DNA of 21,247 nucleotides from Candidatus Ryanbacteria bacterium RIFCSPLOWO2_12_FULL_47_9c (GTDB taxonomy: Bacteria > Patescibacteriota > Minisyncoccia > Ryanbacterales > GWA2-47-10b): contig MHOB01000033.1 of assembly GCA_001821795.1 (NCBI GenBank), positions 1,239 to 22,485 on the forward strand, written 5' to 3'. A program made the translations under genes and the position numbers. Below, piece after piece: positions 8,113-15,823 of the stretch (position 1 is the first letter of the stretch; each line of letters begins with the position of its first letter). The notes beneath the pieces are model-generated. The model was not told the DNA's origin. It was given only the letters and a program-made list of their open reading frames with translations, and did no database searches.

Positions 8113-8148
8113 TCCCGCACGTCCTTAAAATCCCGCATGTCTTTAAAT
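8113..8148 (+). repeat. Two 18-bp imperfect tandem copies
   Basis: Directly after the hydrolase stop codon, TCCCGCACGTCCTTAAAA is followed at once by TCCCGCATGTCTTTAAAT, 15 of 18 bases identical. No function is apparent; it may be a local duplication in the 3' untranslated region. Confidence 0.6.
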
Positions 8149-8162
8149 TTAAAAAAGTAATA

Positions 8163-8198
8163 ATCCGCAATAAAAAGCTATAGCTTTTTATTGCGGAT
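8163..8198. terminator. Bidirectional terminator, 36-bp perfect palindrome
   Basis: The two 18-base halves (8163-8180 and 8181-8198) are exact reverse complements with no spacer. The core AAAAAGCTATAGCTTTTT places a T-run at the 3' side of a GC-containing stem on either strand, and the site lies between two convergent genes (LysM-M23 and comM). It therefore suits a shared terminator for both operons. Confidence 0.7.
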
Positions 8199-8219
8199 AT
8201 ACGAATCTTTTTTCTTCCT

Positions 8220-9752
8220 TTAGAAAAATATGTCTCTGCGCGGGCGGTATTGGAGGGCTTCCAAAAGATACTCTTTTTTAATTTCGGCGGAATCGGCGAG
8301 GTCTGCAATCGTGCGCGCTACTTTCAAAACCCGATGGTATGCGCGCGCGGAGAGGTCAAGACGGCCCGCTGCATTTTCCAATATGCTTCGTTCCGATGGA
8401 GCGAGTTTACAGTATTTTTTTATTTCTCGGATATCCATGGCACTGTTTGCATGGGTTTCACTGTTCTCGAATCTTTTTTTCTGGACTTCTCGAGCGCGCT
8501 CCACGCGCTTCTGGATCGTTTGCGATGATTCAGGTTGTTGCGCATCATTTTCATCCGCAAGTTTCTTGTGTTCAATTTGCGGCATTGAGAGCCAAAGATC
8601 AATGCGGTCAAGAATTGGTCCTGATATTTTTCGCGCATAGAGCGCAAGCTGCCGCGGTGAACAGACGCATTCTTTGCGTGATCCGCGGTTTCCGCACGGG
8701 CAGGGATTCATCGCGGCTGCAAGCAAGATGCTTGCAGGAAATACAAGCGATCCGCGCGCCCGCGCGATGGAAACAACCCGGTCTTCAAGCGGCTGGCGGA
8801 GCGTTTCAATGACTTTTCGGTCGAATTCAGGAAACTCATCCAAAAAAAGAACCCCGCGGTGCGCGAGCGTTACCTCGCCCGGTTTTGGGTATGTGCCCCC
8901 ACCAACCAGAGATACATATGATGCCGTGTGATGCGGGCTTCGAAACGGACGCTCGCGCGCGATACTTCCGGTATCAAGAACCCCTGCAATACTATGGATT
9001 GAAGTGATCTCGAGTGCTTCTTCGAACGAGAGTTTAGGAAGAATAGAGGGCAAGGCGCGCGCAAGAAGCGTTTTTCCCGTTCCCGGGGGACCGATAAAAG
9101 CTACGTGGTGGTTGCCTGCCGCCGCAATCTCAACGCCCCTTTTCGCAAACTCCTGTCCTTTGATATCGGAAAAATCGAAACGCGACGAGGGCGCCTCGCC
9201 AGTGAATTTTTTCGTTTTTACAATTTCTGCGCGTGTCTTATTTTCAAGATGTTCTACTGCGTGCGCGAGGCGCGGAATTTTATAGATTGTGATTCCTTCT
9301 ATGAGACTTGCCTCTTCAAAATTTCTTTCAGGAATGAATGCTTCCTTAAAACCATGAGCGCGGGCGGCGAGGACCAACGGCAATATTCCCTTGACTGGGC
9401 GGAGCGAGCCGTCAAGCGCGAGTTCTCCCAGAAAAAATTTATTTTCAAGATCAACGGAAATCTGTCCTGATTCTTGTAAGTAAGCAAGTGCAATCGCAAA
9501 GTCGAAGAGCGCTCCTTCTTTTTGGAGATCAGCTGGTGCGAGGTTTACCGTAATCCGATGATTTTTTTTCTGTGGCGGGCGGAAACCCGAGTTTTTTATT
9601 GCCGCCGAAACTCGTTCTTTTGCTTCCTCGACTGCTTTGTCAGGGAGCCCCACGATTGAAAATCGATGCAAACCGGGGACGAGGTCGATTTCAACTTCAA
9701 TCGGCACTCCGCGGAGCCCCACGATCTGTCCTGAATGCAGTTTTGTAGACAC
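8220..9752 (-). CDS. comM: ComM/YifB-family AAA+ ATPase (Mg-chelatase-like)
   Basis: Hexameric AAA+ helicase that drives branch migration while incoming single-stranded DNA is integrated during natural transformation. In 510 residues: N-terminal domain with I-V-G-L-R-G-V-P and S-I-V-G-L-P-D, Walker A G-P-P-G-T-G-K-T (221-228), Walker B F-L-D-E (303-306), and the family C-P-C-G...C-V-C cluster (Cys 351, 353, 362, 364) followed by the D-R-I-D sensor region and the C-terminal Mg-chelatase domain. I start at GTG 9752: it has AAAGG just upstream, matches the family start and lies 17 nt after the preceding stop, whereas the open frame to 9842 would overlap the upstream gene by 73 nt. Last gene of the rpsO-pnp operon. 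Confidence 0.95.
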   Translation of the reverse strand: MSTKLHSGQIVGLRGVPIEVEIDLVPGLHRFSIVGLPDKAVEEAKERVSAAIKNSGFRPPQKKNHRITVNLAPADLQKEGALFDFAIALAYLQESGQISVDLENKFFLGELALDGSLRPVKGILPLVLAARAHGFKEAFIPERNFEEASLIEGITIYKIPRLAHAVEHLENKTRAEIVKTKKFTGEAPSSRFDFSDIKGQEFAKRGVEIAAAGNHHVAFIGPPGTGKTLLARALPSILPKLSFEEALEITSIHSIAGVLDTGSIARERPFRSPHHTASYVSLVGGGTYPKPGEVTLAHRGVLFLDEFPEFDRKVIETLRQPLEDRVVSIARARGSLVFPASILLAAAMNPCPCGNRGSRKECVCSPRQLALYARKISGPILDRIDLWLSMPQIEHKKLADENDAQQPESSQTIQKRVERAREVQKKRFENSETHANSAMDIREIKKYCKLAPSERSILENAAGRLDLSARAYHRVLKVARTIADLADSAEIKKEYLLEALQYRPRRDIFF

Positions 9753-9769
9753 ATGCCTTTTGTAGCAAT

Positions 9770-11563
9770 TTATCTCTGTTTCCGCAACGCGTATGATTGC
9801 GGAAAAAGTCTTTTTATTTCTCGGACTACGACGCCTAAACAAAAGAGAAGAAAAAAAATGTTGATTGCATCAGCACTTTTTTGCAGGGATGATTTTTGAA
9901 ATTCAAACGGCTTGTAGTGCACAAATGCTTCTGCTTTTTCCCGTTCCTCTTCGCGAAAGTGATCCCCGGGCGCACAGTTGTTCTCTGCGGGGAAGACATA
10001 ACAAGCCGGATTTTTAATGTTAAAGTGTCCATTGCGAATGCTTAGCACGGGTCCCGGGATGAGGTCTTTGCGGGGAAATTTTTCGAGCCGGTAGCCAAAG
10101 AGCGCGTTGTAACAAGCGAGCTGTGACCCGCCTTGTGTGAAAACGTCGTTTCTTCCAATCGGCATTGCGATTTCCCCATTCTGTTTCGTATAAACACCCA
10201 CGGCCTTTATATCTGGTATCACGCGCGTCTGCTTTGCTTTTCGGTACGCGGTTTGTATGGTTTCTGGGTTATAGTGTTGCGAGTCATAATAAGCGCGATC
10301 AGCGGAGGTATGGTAGCCGATTGCAAAGACAACTGAAAGCGCGGCGATCGCTATCTGTACCGCATGTTTTTTTGAGAGGGACTCCGCAGCGAGAATTCCA
10401 AGGAGCACGAACACGGGGATGTAGGCGCTAAACCAGCGGATGAGACTGCTGGATTGTCCGATCCAGGGAAGTTTTTTAAGAAAAGAATTCCACGTTGGAC
10501 TGTACCAGTTAAGTAAAATGGGAATCGCGAGAAGCAGGGAAATTGCGAAGGCGGAAACTATTTTTTTCATGGGCGGCATTTCCTGCTTTTTTATGCGTGT
10601 TGCGATAAAGAAAATAATTCCTGCGGTCATGAGAACAAACGGAACCGGCGTTATACCGAACTCAAATTCATGCTGTTGGAGGTAAAACGGCGCGTTGGCG
10701 AGGAGATTATTCGCCGTGTCGGTGGGCACCCTCAAAAATACCGATTCAAATGCAATCCGCGCGGAATCAAAGATGCGCGGAAAACCCGGGAGCGTATAAA
10801 AATCACGCGGGAAATTTCGAAGAAGCGAGAGAGATGCGGAGATTTTTGAGAGCGAGAGTCCCGCACCGACAATCGCTCCAAGCCCGATGTGCGCCCACGA
10901 GCGAACGTTAAAGCCATGGCGCGTCTGGTGGATGAGGATAATTACGATGAGCGCGAGAAAAGCGGGCGGTATGATGTGGATCATTGCGGAATGAAACATA
11001 TACGCAAAAAGAAATCCCACAATAACAATCTTAAGTAAGAACGCTGGACGTCGTGAGATTGCAAGAAGCGCGATAAATGGCACGAGCATAAATGCGTGAA
11101 ATGGATGCCCAACAATCATGCGATAGGCGTAAAATCCATTCAGCGCAAAAAGAGCTGCGCCCGCGACCGCGAGCGGTCGCGATACCCAAAATGCGTTTCT
11201 CAGCAAAAAATAAAATCCCGCATATCCCAGCAATGCAAAAAGAATGAACGTGATTTTTATAGAAAGTACGGGGTTAAAAAAAAGAACAAGGTATGTGGGA
11301 AGGGCAAAAAATCCATGTCCGGGATCCGCAAAGAATGGGACTCCCCCGCACTGGGCTGGCGCAAACCACGGAACCGAAAAGAAGCCATTCTCCAAAAACC
11401 AGTAATAGCTTGTGAGAAGATTCGGAAGCTGTTGCTGGTAGTCATCTCCTACGGTTCCGTTCTTTGCGGGAAAGTAGGATCCATACAAAATAAAAAACGC
11501 CGCGAGGATGAGTGCCGACGCGGTCCAAACTCCCAGTTTTTGTGACAGTGTCGCGCGTATCAT
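9770..11563 (-). CDS. GT-C-like polytopic membrane protein
   Basis: About 597 residues with some twelve hydrophobic segments, an early V-G-D-D acidic pair in the first extracytoplasmic loop, and a G-G-V-P-F-F-A-D-P loop. That pattern resembles YfhO and other GT-C fold transferases, which move sugars from lipid carriers outside the membrane; the substrate cannot be told from sequence. A soluble loop of about 150 residues with a Cys pair sits before the last membrane segment, and the C-terminus is basic. ATG 11563 overlaps the TAA of the preceding gene (TAATG), implying coupled translation; the GTG at 11584 is a less likely start. The family label is by topology and motif resemblance only. Confidence 0.75.
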   Translation of the reverse strand: MIRATLSQKLGVWTASALILAAFFILYGSYFPAKNGTVGDDYQQQLPNLLTSYYWFLENGFFSVPWFAPAQCGGVPFFADPGHGFFALPTYLVLFFNPVLSIKITFILFALLGYAGFYFLLRNAFWVSRPLAVAGAALFALNGFYAYRMIVGHPFHAFMLVPFIALLAISRRPAFLLKIVIVGFLFAYMFHSAMIHIIPPAFLALIVIILIHQTRHGFNVRSWAHIGLGAIVGAGLSLSKISASLSLLRNFPRDFYTLPGFPRIFDSARIAFESVFLRVPTDTANNLLANAPFYLQQHEFEFGITPVPFVLMTAGIIFFIATRIKKQEMPPMKKIVSAFAISLLLAIPILLNWYSPTWNSFLKKLPWIGQSSSLIRWFSAYIPVFVLLGILAAESLSKKHAVQIAIAALSVVFAIGYHTSADRAYYDSQHYNPETIQTAYRKAKQTRVIPDIKAVGVYTKQNGEIAMPIGRNDVFTQGGSQLACYNALFGYRLEKFPRKDLIPGPVLSIRNGHFNIKNPACYVFPAENNCAPGDHFREEEREKAEAFVHYKPFEFQKSSLQKSADAINIFFLLFCLGVVVREIKRLFPQSYALRKQR

Positions 11564-11916
11564 TAACGAGAGTGCTCTATGCACGTGCGTGCCGCGGGAT
11601 TTGCGCGAAGGCGTTGTTCTGAAATATCCTCCCCTTTCTTTTCACACTTTCCGTAGGTTCCGTTTTTAACCCGTTCGAGCGCCGCATTGATCTCGCGCAG
11701 TTTTTCTTCAAGCGCGGACTCAATGCCGATCGCGTTGTCAAACTCTTCAACCTCGTCGGCCATGTCACTTTTATCCGACGGATCTACGTTTAGGTCGGGG
11801 TATTTTGTTTCCCACTCCTGCGGGTTTTTTATGCTTTGTGTTCCCACCGAAGAAAGACTTTTTTCTATTTCTTTTTTTTCTTCCAGCAGCAGGTTTTCGA
11901 ATTCTTTTACGTTCAT
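11563..11916 (-). CDS. TraR/DksA-family zinc-finger protein, one zinc ligand replaced
   Basis: A 117-residue protein: N-terminal coiled coil rich in Glu/Lys, an acidic middle (D-x-S-D-M-A-D-E-V-E-E), then the family G-T-Y-G-K-C and A-N-P-A-A-R-T-C-I-E-H signatures. Relatives enter the RNA polymerase secondary channel and adjust transcription initiation. The finger keeps the first Cys, the third Cys and a final His, but the second Cys is Lys (C-E-K-K-G instead of C-x-x-C-G); degenerate fingers of this kind are known in the family, so the protein may fold without zinc. It lies 14 nt after the upstream gene, which includes a TACACT hexamer 8 nt before ATG, and runs by one shared base into the next gene. 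Confidence 0.9.
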   Translation of the reverse strand: MNVKEFENLLLEEKKEIEKSLSSVGTQSIKNPQEWETKYPDLNVDPSDKSDMADEVEEFDNAIGIESALEEKLREINAALERVKNGTYGKCEKKGEDISEQRLRANPAARTCIEHSR

Positions 11917-11930
11917 GGTAATTCAGTGTA

Positions 11931-12782
11931 TCACTGCTCAAGTACGCGATCAATCGTCGCGCGGAGCGCCTCTTCAGATGTGGTGAGAATAAAGAAGTCC
12001 TCCCGGACGGAGTACGAAAGCGCATGGGTATCGGGGGGATTTTCTTCAAGGGCAACGCGCGCGTCAACGTTGCGTATTAGACGGTCGGAGAAATGAAATG
12101 CGCCCGCTTCCCTTGCAAGGAAAATAGTAAGAAAATCTTGCGGTAACGTATGTTCCCACTCGATAAGGTTCCCCTGTGTTTTCTCTTTGTCTCGCACTTC
12201 AAACACAAATACAATATCGTTGCCGAGTTTATAAACATCGATGCGGTCGGAGATGCCGTTGTAAAAATCACGCGATGGAGGAGCAATGCGAACGGTATCG
12301 AAAAATTCTTTTACGCGCATGATCTGGCCGCCCTCGGTGAGTATGGGAATATAGGTGTAAGCGCTGTCGCGCGGAACTTCTTCTATTTTCGCGAGAAGCC
12401 CGGTTCGGTCGTTTTTTCGCACTTCTATCGTTTGGTTTTTTTGTGCGCTTTTGATCAGTGGTCGGGGGATATCGGGACCCTTGGGAATTTCTTTGGGGTT
12501 GGTGCGCAAGAGGTCCGGCAGAAAGAAATACGCGCCGAACGCAAGAGCGCCAAGAACGATAAGTCCTCCGAGAAAAAGCGCAACCATCTTCCACGGGTTT
12601 CGCTGTGTAGTTTCCTGTGGCATCCCAATGCGCGCGGTAGGAAGGGGCATTCCTTCCATCGCCCTGCGCTCTCCCTCTTTTGTAAAGAGGTCAAGAAAAG
12701 ACGACTTCTCTTTTTGGAGGAGTTCGTCCGAGTCTGTCTTCATTGTCCGGATGATCGTTGAGCGATGTTCCGGCTCAGCCAT
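11931..12782 (-). CDS. Single-pass membrane protein, conserved-hypothetical type
   Basis: A 283-residue protein with a charged cytoplasmic N-terminal 65 residues, one transmembrane helix at 66-88, a Pro/Lys linker and an extracytoplasmic mixed alpha/beta domain of about 170 residues (many aromatic and Ile/Val alternations). No cysteines and no motif I recognise. ATG 12782 is 10 nt after the pnp stop, with an AGGG about 10 nt upstream; Met14 (12743) is a possible alternative. Its position between pnp and the TraR/DksA-like gene suggests co-expression with RNA-metabolism genes, but gives no functional clue. Confidence 0.75.
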   Translation of the reverse strand: MAEPEHRSTIIRTMKTDSDELLQKEKSSFLDLFTKEGERRAMEGMPLPTARIGMPQETTQRNPWKMVALFLGGLIVLGALAFGAYFFLPDLLRTNPKEIPKGPDIPRPLIKSAQKNQTIEVRKNDRTGLLAKIEEVPRDSAYTYIPILTEGGQIMRVKEFFDTVRIAPPSRDFYNGISDRIDVYKLGNDIVFVFEVRDKEKTQGNLIEWEHTLPQDFLTIFLAREAGAFHFSDRLIRNVDARVALEENPPDTHALSYSVREDFFILTTSEEALRATIDRVLEQ

Positions 12783-12792
12783 AGGAGTTTCC

Positions 12793-14946
12793 CTAGTTGC
12801 GCGAGTGGGGCCTCCGTGGTGGTTTTGTCGCGGTTCGTTTTTTTATTTCTTCTTCTGTTTCTGTGAGCGCGCGGATGGAAAGGTTAATGCGCCCCATCTG
12901 GTCGATGCTGATAATTTTTGCTTTTACCACGTCCCCCACATTTACTATATCGGCAACTTTGCCAACACGAAAGCTCGCAAGTTCTGAAATATGCACGAGT
13001 CCCTCTTGGCGGGGGGCAATTTCAATCATGGCTCCAAAGTCAAAGAGCCGCGTTACCGTTCCCTGCACAGTTTCGCCGACCTCAAATTCTTTCGTGATGA
13101 GCCGGATGCGTTCCTCGGCCGCATGCGCGGCTTCTTCAGTGGGACCCGTGACAAATATATCGCCGGTTTGCTCTATATCGATCTGGGCGCCGGTTTCTGC
13201 GATTATTTCATTAATTGTTTTGCCGCCGGGGCCGATAACGTCGCGGATTTTATCAACCGGAATTTTCATTCGGAACACGCGAGGCGCGAATGGGGAAAGA
13301 TTTTTTCTCGGTTCTTTGATTGTTTCTAAAATCGTGTCAAGAATTTTAAGCCGTGCTTCTCTTGCGTCAGAAAGTGCATCTTTAACGATACCTAGGGTAA
13401 TACCATTTACTTTAACGTCCATTTGAATTGCGGTGACTCCTTCAGTTGTTCCCGCAACCTTGAAGTCCATGTCTCCATGATGGTCTTCCGGTCCCTGAAT
13501 GTCGGTCAGTATTCGATATGTATTTTCGTCTTCCATCATGAGGCCCATGGCGATGCCCGTAACTGGCCGAGTGATGGGAACGCCCGCGTCCATGAGAGCC
13601 AGAGTTGATGCACATACCGAGCCCATGGAGGAAGAGCCGTTTGAAGAAAAAGTTTCGGAAACAAGGCGGATGGTATAAGGAAAATCTTCTTTGGGCGGGA
13701 TGACCGCCTCAAGCGCTTTTTCTGCAAGTGCGCCGTGCCCGATCTCGCGCCTGCCCGGCGCGCCCATGCGCCCGGTCTCGCCAACGGAGAACGGCGGGAA
13801 GTTGTAATGATGCATGAAATGTTTTTTTGTACGCACATCCATGCCCTCAATAAGAAGTTCGTCTCCCGGCGCCCCGAGGGTTACAACCGAGAGAATATGC
13901 GTGTCGCCCCGAAAGAAAAGTCCTGATCCGTGCGTGCGCGTGAGTACTCCCGTTTCCGCATAAAGCGGCCGGACCTCTTTCAAGTTTCGGCCGTCTGAAC
14001 GCTTGTTTTCTTTAAGGGCGGCGTCGTGGACAATATTGTTTATCGCGTCTTCAAAAAAATCTGAAATTGTTCCGCGTCCGGTTTCCGGCAACGCTTCACG
14101 GGCCGATTCCATCCATTCGTGTTTGAGGTCGGAAAGCGCGTGGTGTCTCTTTGTTTTGTCTGTTTCAAAAATAGCATCTGTGAGTCGCGGAAGAATATGG
14201 CGCTCAAGCATGCGCCGCAAATCCTCCGGCGGGTCTTCGAGATCGATTTTTTTCTTGTTTTTACCTATCGCGCTCCTGATTTCATCTTGGAAGGCATTAA
14301 TCTTGTTTACTTCAAGAAAGGCGCGTTCAATTGCCAAAATCAGAGTCTCTTCTGGGATTTCTTTTGCTTTTCCTTCGAGCATGTTTATATAACCCCCGCC
14401 CCCGGAGACTATCATGTCCAGTTCGGCCATTTTTCGTTCAGCGTCGGTTGGGTTGATAATACATTCTCCATTCACGAAACTTACACGGACCGCGCTCACG
14501 GGGCCTTCCCACGGAATGTCGGAGACAAGAAGCGCGAGGGAGGCCGCGGGGATTGCAAGAACATCGGGGCTATTTTCTTCATCAAGGGAAAGCGTGAATA
14601 CCACAACCTGCACGTCGTGGCGCATCCGATGGTCAAAAAGAGGACGGATTGTCCGGTCAATCAAGCGCGAGATGAGTATTGCTTCTTCCGATGGACGGCC
14701 CTCGCGGCGCATGAAGCGCGAACCAAGAATGCGGCCGGCCGCGTAGTATTTTTCTTCGTAGTCGACCGTGAGAGGAAAGTATTCTACTGTTTCCCGCGCG
14801 ACGGGAGACATGACAACGGTCGCAAGCACGGTGGTGCCGCCGGATGATACCATGACCGAACCGTTTGCTTGGGATGCAATAGGGTTGAACTCAACCGTTA
14901 CTTTCTTCCCCGCAACTTGTGTTTCAAATATCTTCTTTTCGAGCAT
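12793..14946 (-). CDS. pnp: Polyribonucleotide nucleotidyltransferase (PNPase)
   Basis: Trimeric phosphorolytic 3'-5' exoribonuclease central to mRNA decay. In 717 residues all domains are present: the first RNase PH domain, the helical linker, the catalytic second RNase PH domain (S-N-G-S-S-S-M, and the D-x-x-G-P-E-D-H-x-G-D-M-D-F metal/catalytic stretch), a KH domain (I-G-P-G-G-K-T-I-N) and an S1 domain (V-G-E-T-V-Q-G-T-V...G-L-V-H-I-S-E-L). I use ATG 14946, giving Met-Leu-Glu-Lys-Lys; the frame extends to 15006, but those codons encode no family sequence. This start lies 23 nt inside the end of the NYN gene. The rpsO-pnp linkage is conserved in many bacteria. Confidence 0.97.
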   Translation of the reverse strand: MLEKKIFETQVAGKKVTVEFNPIASQANGSVMVSSGGTTVLATVVMSPVARETVEYFPLTVDYEEKYYAAGRILGSRFMRREGRPSEEAILISRLIDRTIRPLFDHRMRHDVQVVVFTLSLDEENSPDVLAIPAASLALLVSDIPWEGPVSAVRVSFVNGECIINPTDAERKMAELDMIVSGGGGYINMLEGKAKEIPEETLILAIERAFLEVNKINAFQDEIRSAIGKNKKKIDLEDPPEDLRRMLERHILPRLTDAIFETDKTKRHHALSDLKHEWMESAREALPETGRGTISDFFEDAINNIVHDAALKENKRSDGRNLKEVRPLYAETGVLTRTHGSGLFFRGDTHILSVVTLGAPGDELLIEGMDVRTKKHFMHHYNFPPFSVGETGRMGAPGRREIGHGALAEKALEAVIPPKEDFPYTIRLVSETFSSNGSSSMGSVCASTLALMDAGVPITRPVTGIAMGLMMEDENTYRILTDIQGPEDHHGDMDFKVAGTTEGVTAIQMDVKVNGITLGIVKDALSDAREARLKILDTILETIKEPRKNLSPFAPRVFRMKIPVDKIRDVIGPGGKTINEIIAETGAQIDIEQTGDIFVTGPTEEAAHAAEERIRLITKEFEVGETVQGTVTRLFDFGAMIEIAPRQEGLVHISELASFRVGKVADIVNVGDVVKAKIISIDQMGRINLSIRALTETEEEIKKRTATKPPRRPHSRN

Positions 14947-15460
14947 AGTTTTGTTTCCGGACGCGCAAGAGATACTTGTCGTCCGCGCCAAGATCAATAA
15001 ATTCATCCACCGCTTCTTTGAGTTTCATTGATGTTGAGCGGCCGAAAGCAAGCACTTCCACGCGCCTCCCGTTATTTTTAAGGTATTCAACAAGCGGCAC
15101 AAAATCTCCGTCGCCCGAGCAGATTACCGCGGTGTCAACAATTTCCGCGGTGCGCACGGCGTCAATGGTAAGCCCGACGTCCCAGTCGGCTTTCTTCGCG
15201 CCGCCGAAAAATTCCTGGAGTTCTTTCGCGCGCGTTTCGATGCCAAGTCCTACAAGCGCTTCAAAAAACGGCTTTTCTTCGCCTGTTTTCGTGCTGATGA
15301 CATATCCGAACGCGCGGATGAGCCGCCGGCCTGCAATTGCGGTTTTTAGGACTTCTTTGAAATTGACGCGGGCGCTAAAGAGACTCCGCGCCGAGTGATA
15401 GAGGTTCTGCGCGTCAATAAAAACAGCGACACGTTGGTCTTTGTGTTTGATGAGGTTCAT
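14924..15460 (-). CDS. NYN-domain (LabA/DUF88-type) putative ribonuclease
   Basis: A 178-residue PIN-like NYN protein. The four acidic positions expected for a metal-dependent RNase are visible: D in V-F-I-D-A-Q-N-L, D in the D-W-D-V-G-L pair, D in T-I-D-A-V, and D in S-G-D-G-D-F followed by V-P-L-V. The C-terminal S-T-S-M-K-L-K-E-A-V-D-E-F-I-D-L is typical of the LabA branch. It sits between rpsO and pnp, sharing one base with the rpsO stop (TAATG) and overlapping pnp by 23 nt, so it is translated with both. An RNA-processing role beside PNPase is likely by family and context; the target RNA is unknown. Confidence 0.9.
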   Translation of the reverse strand: MNLIKHKDQRVAVFIDAQNLYHSARSLFSARVNFKEVLKTAIAGRRLIRAFGYVISTKTGEEKPFFEALVGLGIETRAKELQEFFGGAKKADWDVGLTIDAVRTAEIVDTAVICSGDGDFVPLVEYLKNNGRRVEVLAFGRSTSMKLKEAVDEFIDLGADDKYLLRVRKQNYARKEDI

Positions 15461-15726
15461 TATTTTTTAATGCCAAAGCGTCGCTGAAGTTCTGCGAGTT
15501 TTTTGGAATCCCCTTTGGCGAGATATTCAAGTAAGGATTTACGCTTTGCGACCATTTTCAAAAGCCCCCGGCGGGAGTGATTATCTTTCTTGTATTGTTT
15601 TAGATGTTCGGCGAGGCGCTCGATTTGCGCAGACAAAAGCCCGATCTGTACGGCGGCGGATCCCGTGTCGGTTTCGTGCACTTTATGTTTTCCGATAACT
15701 TTGTGCTTCTTATCTGTAGTAAGCAT
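15460..15726 (-). CDS. rpsO: 30S ribosomal protein S15
   Basis: An 88-residue S15, which binds the three-way junction of 16S rRNA helices 20-22 early in small-subunit assembly. The family core H-x-x-D-T-G-S-x-x-V-Q-I-G-L-L-S, H-x-K-x-H...D-N-H-S-R-R-G-L and the closing L-A-x-L-Q-R-R-F-G-I are all present. ATG 15726 gives the normal Met-Leu-Thr start; the frame extends upstream to 15753 through the promoter. First gene of the seven-gene operon. In other bacteria S15 represses its own mRNA; here the predicted leader is only a few bases, so that mode would need to act differently. Confidence 0.97.
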   Translation of the reverse strand: MLTTDKKHKVIGKHKVHETDTGSAAVQIGLLSAQIERLAEHLKQYKKDNHSRRGLLKMVAKRKSLLEYLAKGDSKKLAELQRRFGIKK

Positions 15727-15739
15727 AACGTTGACATCA

Positions 15740-15769
15740 ATTGTACCACACAAAGGGGTCTTTATGCAA
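15740..15769 (-). promoter_or_regulatory. rpsO-pnp operon promoter
   Basis: On the minus strand TTGCAT (15769-15764), 18-bp spacer, TACAAT (15745-15740). The -10 box ends 13 nt before ATG 15726, so the leader would be about 6 nt with no Shine-Dalgarno site. Confidence 0.7.
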
Positions 15770-15808
15770 GAGCTTTTGGGCGGTCGCTAAAATTGTGCGA
15801 CATTCATC

Positions 15809-15817
15809 TGGTATAAT
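15809..15817 (+). promoter_or_regulatory. Extended -10 promoter of the xer gene, apparently leaderless
   Basis: TGGTATAAT is a perfect -10 hexamer with the TGN extension; no clear -35 box. The box ends 6 nt before ATG 15824, so the mRNA should begin at or near the start codon. Confidence 0.62.
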
Positions 15818-15823
15818 AACGCT

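Noticed and set aside
12797..14847. Long plus-strand frames at 12797-13426, 14003-14392 and 14119-14847
   Set aside because: Shadows of pnp, whose full domain set is certain on the minus strand.
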